Source: an uncultured Oscillospiraceae bacterium (GTDB lineage Bacteria > Bacillota > Clostridia > Oscillospirales > Acutalibacteraceae). Taken from it: 64,000 nt of DNA. Positions 1-7,205 of this stretch are shown here, piece after piece. The position numbers and the translations under genes are program-made. The notes beneath the pieces are model-generated. The model was not told the DNA's origin, did not search any database, and saw only the letters and a program-made list of their open reading frames with translations. Each line of letters starts with the position of its first letter. The stretch's first letter is position 1. The DNA lies in the NCBI GenBank assembly GCA_949289045.1, contig CASEMN010000003.1:62001-126000 (forward strand), written 5' to 3'.

Positions 1-358
1 TAGTAATAAATACCGTTTCAAGCTCCGGATTGAGCTTTTTATTAGTAAGCGCTTGCTGGAATTCGTACTCAAAATCCGAAACTGCACGAAGTCCCTTAAC
101 TATGGCAACAGCTCCATGCTGGCTTGCATAATCCGCAAGAAGTCCCGAATAAGCATCAATTTCTACATTTGAAAGATGAAAAGTACAGCGTCTGAGAAAA
201 TCCACTCGTTCCTCAGCCGTAAAGCTGGGAGCGTTTTTCTGAAAATTCTTCATAACCACTACTATTACCTTATCAAATATCTTTGCGCTTCTTGTAATTA
301 TATCAAGATGTCCAAGGGTCACCGGATCAAAGCTTCCGGGGCAAATTGCTATTTTCAT
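1..358 (-). CDS. coaD: Phosphopantetheine adenylyltransferase (partial, C-terminus off window)
   Basis: Transfers AMP from ATP to 4'-phosphopantetheine in coenzyme A synthesis (cytoplasm). The first 119 residues are visible. They open with the nucleotidyltransferase signature [17 protein letters not shown] (the T/HxGH ATP-binding motif) and contain the [14 protein letters not shown] segment typical of CoaD. The ATG at 358 overlaps the rsmD stop codon as ATGA, so the two are translationally coupled in the usual Firmicute rsmD-coaD pair. The 3' end of the gene is cut by the left window edge; nothing suggests a broken gene. Confidence 0.95.
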   Translation of the reverse strand, partial: MKIAICPGSFDPVTLGHLDIITRSAKIFDKVIVVVMKNFQKNAPSFTAEERVDFLRRCTFHLSNVEIDAYSGLLADYASQHGAVAIVKGLRAVSDFEYEFQQALTNKKLNPELETVFIT

Positions 359-900
359 ATACCCTCTTCCTCACTCTCTCTGTAAACGGTAAGCTCCGTT
401 TTTCCGTATTTATAAGTTCTGAACTTAGAAAATCTTCCCGCCTTTTCCGGCATTTCCTCACCGTAAGGAGATTCACATATAATTACTCCTCCCGGGTTCA
501 TTTTATCTGCAACAGCTACAACTGCACGCTGCAAAATCCCCTTTCCGTAAGGCGGGTCAAGAAGAGCTATATCAAATCCGCCGGAGGTTATGGCCGCAAA
601 GCTGTCGGAATTTACCACAACTGCCTTTTCCTTTAATCCGCAGGAGGCAAGATTTTTCTTTATTATCTCAACAGCACGGCTGTCCGCATCGGCAAAAAGC
701 ACCGACTCGGCTCCACGGCTGAGAGCTTCTATTCCAAGCTGTCCGCTTCCGGCAAACATATCAAGTACACGTCTGCCCTCAAGTTCAAATTGTATAATAC
801 TGAACATCGCTTCTTTTACTCTGTCGGTAGTAGGACGTACATCCTCACCCTCAAGAGTTATTAATTTTCTGCCTCTGGCAGTTCCTGTTATAACACGCAT
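355..900 (-). CDS. rsmD: 16S rRNA (guanine(966)-N2)-methyltransferase RsmD
   Basis: Methylates G966 of 16S rRNA using SAM. The 181-residue protein begins [13 protein letters not shown], has SAM motif I ([19 protein letters not shown], about residues 45-65) and the catalytic LLDPPYGKG motif (about residues 112-120), and matches the family length. The reading frame is open six codons further to a TTG at 918, but homologues known to me begin at this ATG, and a GGAG lies 12 nt upstream of it. The gene is co-transcribed with coaD through a 4-nt overlap. Confidence 0.93.
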   Translation of the reverse strand: MRVITGTARGRKLITLEGEDVRPTTDRVKEAMFSIIQFELEGRRVLDMFAGSGQLGIEALSRGAESVLFADADSRAVEIIKKNLASCGLKEKAVVVNSDSFAAITSGGFDIALLDPPYGKGILQRAVVAVADKMNPGGVIICESPYGEEMPEKAGRFSKFRTYKYGKTELTVYRESEEEGI

Positions 901-935
901 AGGTACTTTTTTCTCCAATAATATTTTGTCCTTTT

Positions 936-965
936 ATTATCACACTTTTCACGGCTTTTTGTCAA
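936..965 (-). promoter_or_regulatory. Sigma-A type promoter of rsmD-coaD
   Basis: Reading the minus strand, TTGACA (960-965) and GATAAT (936-941) are separated by 18 nt and lie just upstream of rsmD. Both hexamers are close to consensus. Inferred from sequence only. Confidence 0.65.
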
Positions 966-1001
966 CATACAACATTAAATTTAACAATTAGAACACTGTA
1001 T

Positions 1002-2840
1002 TTAACAATCAGGATGAAAATATTTATAAATCGCCTCTGCTTGGGGCTGTGTAACTCCTTTTACACATTTAAGTGTCTCTACATCAGCATCCATTATGGT
1101 ATCTATGGTTTTGAGTACTTTAAGAAGATTTACCGCAGTTTTTTCGCCCACTCCTTTTATATCCGTGAGACCGTAAGTGAGCAGTTTTTTGGTGTGCTTC
1201 TTTCTGTGGTAACCAATTGCCCAGCGGTGAACCTCCTCCTGAATATCCGAAACGAGGGTGAAGACCTGACGCTTTGAATTAATGGCAATTTCTCCCCCGT
1301 TCTGAGCAATTGCCCTTGTGCGGTGCTTATCATCCTTTACCATACCGAAAACAGGCACATCAAGGTTATAATACTTCATGACCGGCATTACGGCATTGAC
1401 CTGTCCCTGACCGCCGTCAAGGAGAATAAGGTCGGGAAGTCTGCCGAAGCCTTCATTTGAATGAGGTGATTCCTCATAATAATGCTTGAAACGTCTTGTA
1501 AGCACCTCCGCCATGGAAGCATAGTCATCCTGCCCCTCAAAACCTTTAATTGAAAAACGCTTGTAAGCTTTTTTATAGGGCTGTCCGTCGAGAAATACAA
1601 CCATTCCTCCTACGTTATCGCTGCCCGCAGTATGGGAAATATCATAGGCTTCAATATAACGAGGAATTTTATCGAGTCCCAGAAGCCTTGCAAGCTCGTC
1701 CAGAGCAGAGGTTTCCTTGCCTCCTCTGCCAAGCTTCTGTGCAAGTTTTTCAGCGGCATTGCTTCGGCACATTTCAAGGATTTTTGCCTGCTCTCCCCTT
1801 TCCGGAACAGCTACCGTAACCTTTCGTCCCGCTTTTTCGCTGAGCCATCGGGTTATAAGCTCTAAATCGCTTACCTCACCGTCAACAGTAACTCTCCTGG
1901 GCACTCTGTCATGCATGGAATAGTATCCCATAAGAAACTCATGACGAAGCTGTGGCAAATCCTTATCAGGCTCCAAAAAGAAATGCTCGCTGTCACTGAG
2001 CCTGCCATCCGTAAAGCGCAGAACCATAAGGCAGAATGTCTTTTCGCTTTGAACAACGGCAAATACATCCTGCTCTTCTACGTTATTAGCTACTACCTTT
2101 TGCTTTTCGTTTATCTTTTCAATTGCCCTTATTCTATCCCTTAATGAAGCGGCTTTTTCAAACTGGAGGTTTTCCGCCGCCTGCTCCATTTCCTCATTCA
2201 TGCGTTTAAGAGCTTTACGGCTGCCGCCTTTTAAAAAGTCAACTGCCTGTTCAATAGCTTCGTTATACTCCTCACAGGTGATTTTTCCCGCACAGGGAGC
2301 CGAACATCTTTTTATGAAATAGTTAAGGCATGGTCTTGAGTTCCTGTGAATATCCCTCGGAAACTGCTTTCCGCAGACGGGAAGCCTGAAAATTTTCGTC
2401 GCTTCCTCCACTGCCTGATTTACAGAAAAAGCTCCAGTATAAGGTCCGATATATTCGGCGCCGTCATTGAGCATTTGCTTTTCGGCAGTGATTTTCGGCC
2501 ACTTCTCCTTTGTGATTTTAATATAGTGATATCCCTTGTCATCCTTTAAAAGAATGTTGTATTTTGGCATATGCTGCTTTATAAGGCTGCACTCAAGAAC
2601 GAGGGCCTCAAATTCGCTGTCCGTTAATATATAGTCAAAATCATAGACGTTTTCGACCATTTTAAGCACTTTTACAGTATGCCTTGCCTGTGAGCCGAAA
2701 TACTGGCTTACACGGTTTTTTAAAAGCTTTGCCTTGCCGATATATATTATCTTATTCTTTTTGTTTTTCATAATATAGACTCCGGGATTCAGAGGCAGAG
2801 CCATTGCTTTTTTTCTCAAAAATGCCAGTCTTTCGTTCAT
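1002..2840 (-). CDS. uvrC: UvrABC system protein C (excinuclease subunit)
   Basis: Makes the two incisions flanking a DNA lesion in nucleotide excision repair. At 612 residues it has the normal length. Domains in order: GIY-YIG endonuclease at about 15-95 (PGVYIMKNKKNKIIYIGKAK), a Cys cluster near 170-183, the UVR/UvrB-binding helix pair at about 200-240 (QFEKAASLRDRI), the RNase H-like second nuclease (YDISHTAGSDNVGGMVVF, LILLDGGQGQ) in the middle-to-C-terminal half, and a C-terminal helix-hairpin-helix pair (DIKGVGEKTAVNLL). The start ATG has AGGTGAG upstream. It is a stand-alone gene here. Confidence 0.96.
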   Translation of the reverse strand: MNERLAFLRKKAMALPLNPGVYIMKNKKNKIIYIGKAKLLKNRVSQYFGSQARHTVKVLKMVENVYDFDYILTDSEFEALVLECSLIKQHMPKYNILLKDDKGYHYIKITKEKWPKITAEKQMLNDGAEYIGPYTGAFSVNQAVEEATKIFRLPVCGKQFPRDIHRNSRPCLNYFIKRCSAPCAGKITCEEYNEAIEQAVDFLKGGSRKALKRMNEEMEQAAENLQFEKAASLRDRIRAIEKINEKQKVVANNVEEQDVFAVVQSEKTFCLMVLRFTDGRLSDSEHFFLEPDKDLPQLRHEFLMGYYSMHDRVPRRVTVDGEVSDLELITRWLSEKAGRKVTVAVPERGEQAKILEMCRSNAAEKLAQKLGRGGKETSALDELARLLGLDKIPRYIEAYDISHTAGSDNVGGMVVFLDGQPYKKAYKRFSIKGFEGQDDYASMAEVLTRRFKHYYEESPHSNEGFGRLPDLILLDGGQGQVNAVMPVMKYYNLDVPVFGMVKDDKHRTRAIAQNGGEIAINSKRQVFTLVSDIQEEVHRWAIGYHRKKHTKKLLTYGLTDIKGVGEKTAVNLLKVLKTIDTIMDADVETLKCVKGVTQPQAEAIYKYFHPDC

Positions 2841-2859
2841 TTTCTCACCTGCCGTAAAA

Positions 2860-2897
2860 TCCCCTTTTCCTCCTTTAAAAAAGCAGAGAAAAGGGGA
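2860..2897 (-). other. Hairpin in the uvrC 5' leader
   Basis: A perfect 10-bp stem (TCCCCTTTTC at 2860-2869 with GAAAAGGGGA at 2888-2897) lies 20 nt upstream of uvrC. On the uvrC strand the downstream arm reads GAAAAGGGGA followed by TTTTAC, and a GGAGG lies beside the stem. It could be a weak attenuator or only a leader structure; function is unknown. Confidence 0.4.
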
Positions 2898-3043
2898 TAA
2901 AAATTATAGTTTTATCTGCAATTTACAGTATAAATATCTATACCCGATTTTACAATAAATAAATTCTTTAGTCAATCATCGTCTATATACAAACATATGG
3001 AAAAATTTTCCTGTTATTTTCTGCAATAAAATCCTACATTTAT

Positions 3044-3072
3044 TTGACCCCTTTTAATATCTTTGTTATACT
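3044..3072 (+). promoter_or_regulatory. Sigma-A type promoter of birA
   Basis: TTGACC (3044-3049), 17-nt spacer, TATACT (3067-3072). Its -35 hexamer is the upstream TTG that would otherwise look like a start codon, which helps place the true birA start at 3101. Confidence 0.7.
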
Positions 3073-3100
3073 GTTTAAATCAAAAGTGAGGTGTTTTAAA

Positions 3101-4093
3101 ATGCCGTCAAAAAGCAAAATCATAACTATTCTCGAAGAAAACAGAGGAACTCCTGTTGGAGGAAATGAAATTGCAAATATGCTTGGAATTTCACGCAACG
3201 CTGTTTGGAAAGCTATAACTGAACTTAAAGAAGAGGGATATGATATAGTCTCCGACCGCGGAACCGGCTATACCCTTATGGCAGACAGCGATGTTATATC
3301 AAAAGAGGGAGTAACACTTTTCCTCAATAAAAACGGATTTTTCGATAAATATGACGCAGACATAAATTTATATAAATCCCTGCAATCAACCAACACCACC
3401 GCCAAGGAGCTTGCCTCCGCCGGATGTAAGGACGGTACTGTCGTCATCGCTTTAGAGCAGACCGGAGGTAGAGGTCGCATGGGCAGGACTTTTCAGTCGC
3501 CGGCAAAAGGCGGGATATATGTCTCAATAATTCTGCGACCCGGTATATATGCTGAAGACTGCGTACTTGTTACGACAGCCGTATCTGTAGCGGTCATGAG
3601 GGCTATTAAAAAATGTACCGGTAAACAGACAATGATTAAATGGGTAAACGACCTTTACCTGGGCGACAAAAAGATTTGCGGCATACTTACAGAGGCTGTA
3701 ACCGACTTTGAAAGCGGAAATGTTGAGTGTGTAATTCCCGGAATAGGTGTGAATTTTTCGTCGGACATTGCTTCCCTTGTTCCGGAAAGCGAAAACAAAG
3801 CCGGTTCTCTTTATGAAAACGAGAAACCGCCTGTCACAAGAAACGAGCTGCTTGCGCAAATAATCTATGAAACCTTTGAGCTTTGCCGCAAGCCTGACCC
3901 CAAAAGCTTTATCGAAGAATACAGAAAGTATTCAATGATAATCGGCAGCGACGTTTATGTAATAAAAGGAAATGATAAAAGAGAGGCAAAGGCTCTCGAT
4001 ATAGACGAAAAAGGCGGTCTTATAGTAAAATACACAGACTCCGGAGAAGAAGCCGTTATTTCATCAGGCGAAGTTTCAATAAGGAAAAGATAA
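3101..4093 (+). CDS. birA: Bifunctional biotin ligase / biotin operon repressor
   Basis: Makes biotinyl-5'-AMP and attaches biotin to acceptor lysines of carboxylases; the N-terminal DNA-binding domain implies a repressor role. The 330-residue protein has a winged helix-turn-helix at about 5-60 (GNEIANMLGISRNAVWKAI), the biotin/ATP-binding GGRGRMGR loop near residue 120, the catalytic-core motif KWVNDLYLGDKKICGIL near 180, and a C-terminal SH3-like domain. The ATG at 3101 has GAGGTG nine nt upstream. The frame extends to TTG 3044, but that codon belongs to the promoter. No biotin biosynthesis gene lies nearby. Confidence 0.93.
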   Translation: MPSKSKIITILEENRGTPVGGNEIANMLGISRNAVWKAITELKEEGYDIVSDRGTGYTLMADSDVISKEGVTLFLNKNGFFDKYDADINLYKSLQSTNTTAKELASAGCKDGTVVIALEQTGGRGRMGRTFQSPAKGGIYVSIILRPGIYAEDCVLVTTAVSVAVMRAIKKCTGKQTMIKWVNDLYLGDKKICGILTEAVTDFESGNVECVIPGIGVNFSSDIASLVPESENKAGSLYENEKPPVTRNELLAQIIYETFELCRKPDPKSFIEEYRKYSMIIGSDVYVIKGNDKREAKALDIDEKGGLIVKYTDSGEEAVISSGEVSIRKR

Positions 4094-4140
4094 AGAGGCT
4101 TTTTAAGTAAAAATAAGACTCTACCTAATTCTTATTTTCC

Positions 4141-4169
4141 TTGACTTTTATAAAACGGTATGTTATCGT
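4141..4169 (+). promoter_or_regulatory. Promoter of the methyltransferase leader
   Basis: TTGACT (4141-4146), 17-nt spacer, TATCGT (4164-4169), about 28 nt ahead of the leader ORF start. The -35 is good and the -10 is moderate. Transcription from here would produce a leader of about 200 nt before the methyltransferase gene. Confidence 0.55.
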
Positions 4170-4196
4170 GAAAAAAACAAATTGGAGGTTATTATT

Positions 4197-4229
4197 GTGA
4201 CGTTTTTCATCAGACGCAGACGAAGATGA
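4197..4229 (+). CDS. 10-residue poly-arginine leader peptide (MTFFIRRRRR)
   Basis: A GTG-initiated ORF with a near-perfect ribosome binding site (GGAGG at 4184-4188, 8-nt spacing) encodes M-T-F-F-I-R-R-R-R-R and stops at TGA 4227-4229. The five arginine codons are AGA, CGC, AGA, CGA, AGA. It is followed by a long hairpin and then an intrinsic terminator before the SAM methyltransferase gene, the arrangement of a ribosome-mediated transcription attenuator. Consecutive arginines at the end of a tiny ORF recall the basic stalling motifs of drug-inducible erm-type leaders, and also amino-acid-sensing attenuators. Which of these signals is sensed is inference. Confidence 0.75.
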   Translation: MTFFIRRRRR

Positions 4230-4237
4230 AACTTGTG

Positions 4238-4283
4238 CTCAGTTTTAGGGTACAGGTTTATTGCTGTGTGCCTGAAAGCTGAG
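4238..4283 (+). promoter_or_regulatory. Attenuator hairpin 1 (leader:sequester stem)
   Basis: CTCAGTTTTAGGGTACAG (4238-4255) can pair with CTGTGTGCCTGAAAGCTGAG (4264-4283), giving about 18 bp with small bulges and an 8-nt loop. The 5' arm begins 9 nt after the leader stop codon, so a ribosome paused on the arginine codons would cover or melt it. Its 3' arm (4263-4272) is also complementary to the terminator loop. Confidence 0.65.
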
Positions 4284-4313
4284 AAAAGCGTAACATGATA
4301 TTAGCTTTTTACT

Positions 4314-4355
4314 CGCTGTTTACGGCACATAGCTGTAAACAGCGATTTTTAATTT
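4314..4355 (+). terminator. Intrinsic terminator inside the attenuator
   Basis: CGCTGTTTAC (4314-4323) and GTAAACAGCG (4335-4344) form a perfect 10-bp stem followed by ATTTTTAATTT, ending 17 nt before the methyltransferase start. Its loop GGCACATAGC (4324-4333) is complementary over 10 nt (one G-U) to GCTGTGTGCC at 4263-4272. Opening hairpin 1 would therefore allow an alternative pairing that disrupts this terminator. Confidence 0.75.
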
Positions 4356-4371
4356 AAAAGGAGAGAATATC

Positions 4372-5130
4372 ATGTTTAAAGCTAAAACTAAAATAAATCA
4401 CTCATCACTTAATATGGCGATTTATGAACTGCTCCAGCTTCCGCAGAATGCCGCAATTATTGATTTAGGATGTCGTGATGCTGGTTTTCTCATGGGATTT
4501 ATAGATTTTTTCCCCAATAAAATCAAAAGTGCTCTTGGTGTTGACGTAACAGACAAGGGGTTTAAAAATATTAAATATAAAAAACCGATTGAACTTAAAG
4601 TTATGGACTGCTCGAAAACTTTACCGCTTGAAGACAATTCCTTCGATTTCGTATTCACAAAAGATATGCTGGAATGTTTAAAGGATAAAGAGCTTTTTAT
4701 AAAAGAAATTCATCGAATTCTCAAACCGGGAGGAACTGTAATCTGCGTTAACTGCGACTGGGACAGCATTGTTTATAACGGAGAGGATAAGGAACTTATT
4801 TCAAAAGCTCTCCATGCATATGCCACCACCAAGCAAGGGTGGATGGACGATCTTGACAGCTGGATAGGACGCAGGGAATTTGGTCTTTTCAATAAAAGCG
4901 GTCTTTTTGACAGTGAAATACACGTTCACAGCGTTGTGGAAACGGAATATAGGGAGGGCTTTTTCGGCTATGATTTCAGTCATCACATAGGCTGGCTCTC
5001 ACAGGAAAACACAGGCGCATTAACCACTGAGGAATATAACTCCTTTATTGATAACCTTCAAAGCGCTTACAGTAACGGAGACTACATTTTTTCAAAACCC
5101 TATTACATTTACAAAGGAATAAAAAAGTAA
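4372..5130 (+). CDS. Class I SAM-dependent methyltransferase under attenuator control
   Basis: Predicted methyltransferase of 252 residues, substrate unknown. The Rossmann fold signature is visible: motif I IIDLGCRDAGFL at about 29-40 (a variant of DxGxGxG), the acidic post-I residue in GVDV near 58, DNSFDFVFTKDML near 88-100 and the motif-IV/V region RILKPGGTVICVN near 120. The C-terminal third (YSNGDYIFSKPYYIY) resembles type-11 methyltransferases. It is not of the Erm/KsgA family by motif. The ATG has AAAGGAGAG upstream. The drug-resistance-like attenuator in front suggests an inducible protective role (rRNA or drug methylation), but this is inference; a metabolic methyltransferase cannot be excluded. 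Confidence 0.8.
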   Translation: MFKAKTKINHSSLNMAIYELLQLPQNAAIIDLGCRDAGFLMGFIDFFPNKIKSALGVDVTDKGFKNIKYKKPIELKVMDCSKTLPLEDNSFDFVFTKDMLECLKDKELFIKEIHRILKPGGTVICVNCDWDSIVYNGEDKELISKALHAYATTKQGWMDDLDSWIGRREFGLFNKSGLFDSEIHVHSVVETEYREGFFGYDFSHHIGWLSQENTGALTTEEYNSFIDNLQSAYSNGDYIFSKPYYIYKGIKK

Positions 5131-5142
5131 ATGCACAATTGC

Positions 5143-5180
5143 AAAAAGGGATGAACTCTTAAAAAGTTCATCCCTTTTAT
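5143..5180. terminator. Bidirectional terminator between methyltransferase and rnpB
   Basis: AAAAAGGGATGAACT and AGTTCATCCCTTTTA form a stem with T-runs on both strands. It serves the convergent methyltransferase (+) and RNase P RNA (-). Confidence 0.8.
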
Positions 5181-5186
5181 TTTCAT

Positions 5187-5531
5187 TCTGCGACCGGACC
5201 TGTAAGCCGAGTTCTGTCGTTTAAGACGGTTATCTATCTACGGTACGCATTGCTGCGCCCCTTTAGCCACCTTTCGGAAAATACGCCGGGCAAGCGTGTG
5301 TCTCCAGTCGGTGTTGCTTCGGATAGGGTTTACATGGCCGTACAGTCTCCTGTACGCCGGTGAGCTCTTGCCTCGCCTTTCCACCCTTACCGGATTAAAT
5401 CCGGCGGTATATCTCTGTTGCACTTTCCCTAAGGTCACCCTCGGCGGCCGTTAGCCGTTATCCTGCCCTGTGAAGCTCGGACTTTCCTCACGCAGTAAAA
5501 CTACTGCCCGCAACCGTCCAGTCCGCTCGCA
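5187..5531 (-). ncRNA. rnpB: RNase P RNA, bacterial class A
   Basis: Catalytic RNA that matures the 5' ends of tRNAs. On the minus strand the 5' part carries the conserved GAGGAAAGTCCGAGCTTCA and CACAGGGCAGGATAACGGC segments. The middle has GGGTGACCTTAGGGAAAGTG followed by CAACAGAGATA. The 3' end has GACAGAACTCGGCTTACAG. Length of about 345 nt fits. The ends are estimated from the terminal P1 helix (GCGAGCGG... near the 5' end pairing with the 3' end) and the promoter. Confidence 0.95.
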
Positions 5532-5537
5532 TACAAT

Positions 5538-5566
5538 ATAATAAATAAAAATCCCTTCTGTGTCAA
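5538..5566 (-). promoter_or_regulatory. Strong promoter of rnpB
   Basis: On the minus strand TTGACA (5561-5566), 17-nt spacer, TATTAT (5538-5543). This places the RNA start near 5531. Confidence 0.8.
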
Positions 5567-5668
5567 CCGCCGTACTTTTAAAATAAAATATTTAAAATTT
5601 ACTTGTTGAGATATCATGTCAAATGTTGTAGAATATTTGTGTATCATGTTTTTTTAAGGAGTGAAGTC

Positions 5669-7030
5669 ATGAAGGACATTTATTTTTCCGGCGACGACAA
5701 CGGCGGAAATAACGGCAGAAACAACCGAGACAGCAACCGCCAATACAGAAATAACAATAATAGCGGTAATAACCGTTACACATATTTTGAAGACGTTTAC
5801 TCTGACAGCAGCAGAGATGTGCAAAGAGGAAGTGATATAAGAAGCAATTCAAACAGACCTTCTCAAAACCCCAACCGCCAAAGGGATATCCCTATGAACC
5901 GCCAAAGCTCTCCTTACGGACGCAGCCAGCAAAGCAGTCAAAGATACCCCACTGAATATGAGGATATAGACAGCGGAGCTTATCCGAGGCAAAACCCGCA
6001 AAGACGTCCCACACCGCCTCAGGATATAAGCTCAGGAGCTAAAAAGAAAGGCAAAAAGAGAAAAATAGGCTGTGGATGCGGATGCCTTAGTGTAATCGTT
6101 ATTTTTCTTGTAATAATAGGCATTATCGGCTTTAGTGTCTTCCGAGTAGCAAACAGTCTGCTTTCCGAAATGACATATGATGACACAATCCATTCAAATG
6201 TTTTCGTAAACGAAGACGACCTGTTTAAAAGCGATAAAGTCACAAACATACTTCTTATAGGTGTTGACAGACGTGAGGCAGAGGAATCATCACGCTCAGA
6301 TACAATGATGCTTCTTTCAATTGACAGAGCAAATAAGAAGATTAAACTCACTTCATTTATGCGTGATATGTGGGTTGACATTCCCGGCGAGGGATACGCT
6401 AAAATTAATTCCTCATGCATGTGGGGCGGCCCTCAGCTTGTTATGGATACTATCGAGTATAACTTTAACGTAGACATCGACGACTATATGCTCGTTGATT
6501 TCGATATGTTCACTAAAATAGTTGACGGCCTCGGCGGAGTACAGGTAGAAGTCACTGAAGAAGAGGCTGCATATTTCGGTTCTGGAAGACAATATGCTCC
6601 TCCCATGGAAATAGAATCGGGCAACACGCTCTTAAACGGTGAAGAAGCATTGTGGTATTGTCGAATCCGTTACCTTGACGATGACTTCCACCGCACCGAA
6701 CGCCAGAGAAAAGTTATAAGCGCAATAATAGATAAAGCTAAGAACACCAATGCAAAAGAGCTTATTGAAATCGGCAAAGAAGTTATGCCCTACATCGAAA
6801 CCAGCATTTCACAGAATAGTCTTATGAAACTGGGATTAGGCGCATTGATTTCTTATATGCATTATGATATTGAACAGCAGCAAATCCCTGCCGATGACAC
6901 ATGGGAATACGGTACAAAGAAGGGTATGTCGGTAATACTCATAGACGTTGATAAAAACAAAAATATTCTTTATGATTTCATCTATGCACCCGATACAGAA
7001 ACTACAAGTGATAACGACAAGCAGAACTAA
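5669..7030 (+). CDS. LytR-CpsA-Psr (LCP) family glycopolymer transferase
   Basis: LCP proteins attach teichoic acids or other anionic glycopolymers from undecaprenyl-phosphate carriers to peptidoglycan, on the outer face of the membrane. The 453-residue protein has an unusually long (about 130 residues) N-terminal cytoplasmic tail rich in Asn, Arg, Gln and Pro. A Cys-Gly patch and one membrane helix (about 133-158, SVIVIFLVIIGIIGF) follow, then the LCP domain from about 190 (ILLIGVDRRE, SDTMMLLSIDRANKK, TSFMRDMWVDIPG, AKINSS, LDDDFHRTERQRKV). The ATG at 5669 with AAGGAG is preferred over upstream in-frame codons. It ends at a strong terminator. Confidence 0.9.
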   Translation: MKDIYFSGDDNGGNNGRNNRDSNRQYRNNNNSGNNRYTYFEDVYSDSSRDVQRGSDIRSNSNRPSQNPNRQRDIPMNRQSSPYGRSQQSSQRYPTEYEDIDSGAYPRQNPQRRPTPPQDISSGAKKKGKKRKIGCGCGCLSVIVIFLVIIGIIGFSVFRVANSLLSEMTYDDTIHSNVFVNEDDLFKSDKVTNILLIGVDRREAEESSRSDTMMLLSIDRANKKIKLTSFMRDMWVDIPGEGYAKINSSCMWGGPQLVMDTIEYNFNVDIDDYMLVDFDMFTKIVDGLGGVQVEVTEEEAAYFGSGRQYAPPMEIESGNTLLNGEEALWYCRIRYLDDDFHRTERQRKVISAIIDKAKNTNAKELIEIGKEVMPYIETSISQNSLMKLGLGALISYMHYDIEQQQIPADDTWEYGTKKGMSVILIDVDKNKNILYDFIYAPDTETTSDNDKQN

Positions 7031-7039
7031 CTAAATAAA

Positions 7040-7067
7040 GCGCCGGTAAACCGGCGCTTTTACTTTT
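7040..7067 (+). terminator. Terminator of the LCP gene
   Basis: GCGCCGG-TAAA-CCGGCGC followed by TTTTACTTTT. The right half of this hairpin is the start of a 55-bp direct repeat whose second copy lies at 9521-9575. Confidence 0.85.
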
Positions 7068-7104
7068 ACAGATATATTAGAGGCAATTTTATTTTGAAAT
7101 TTTT
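7050..7104 (+). repeat. 55-bp direct repeat, left copy (flank of restriction-modification cassette)
   Basis: Identical to 9521-9575 except at two positions (A/G in the ACTTTTAC/ACTTTTGC segment and G/C in TTAGAGG/TTACAGG). It contains the right arm of the LCP terminator and a duplicated copy of the last few codons, stop and 3' flank of nth. The two copies bracket the R-M genes. Confidence 0.9.
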
Positions 7105-7205
7105 CTTCAATTTTGTTTCGTCCCACATGCTGTTTTCCCATAGTTAGAACATTCATTGTGCGGCATATCTAAACCTCGTTGCAAGTTAATAAATAAAACA
7201 CCTCT

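Noticed and set aside
3044..3100. N-terminal extension of birA from TTG 3044
   Set aside because: That TTG is the -35 hexamer of a well-formed promoter, and the ATG at 3101 has the proper ribosome binding site and family start.
4281..4314. Alternative hairpin GAGAAAAGC with GCTTTTTACTC between the two attenuator stems
   Set aside because: Pairing is possible but A-T-rich and bulged, and it overlaps the terminator by only one base, so it is a weaker antiterminator candidate than 4263-4272 with 4324-4333.
5238..5438. 66-codon ORF on the minus strand
   Set aside because: It lies wholly inside the RNase P RNA gene and has no ribosome binding site; the conserved RNA motifs explain the sequence.
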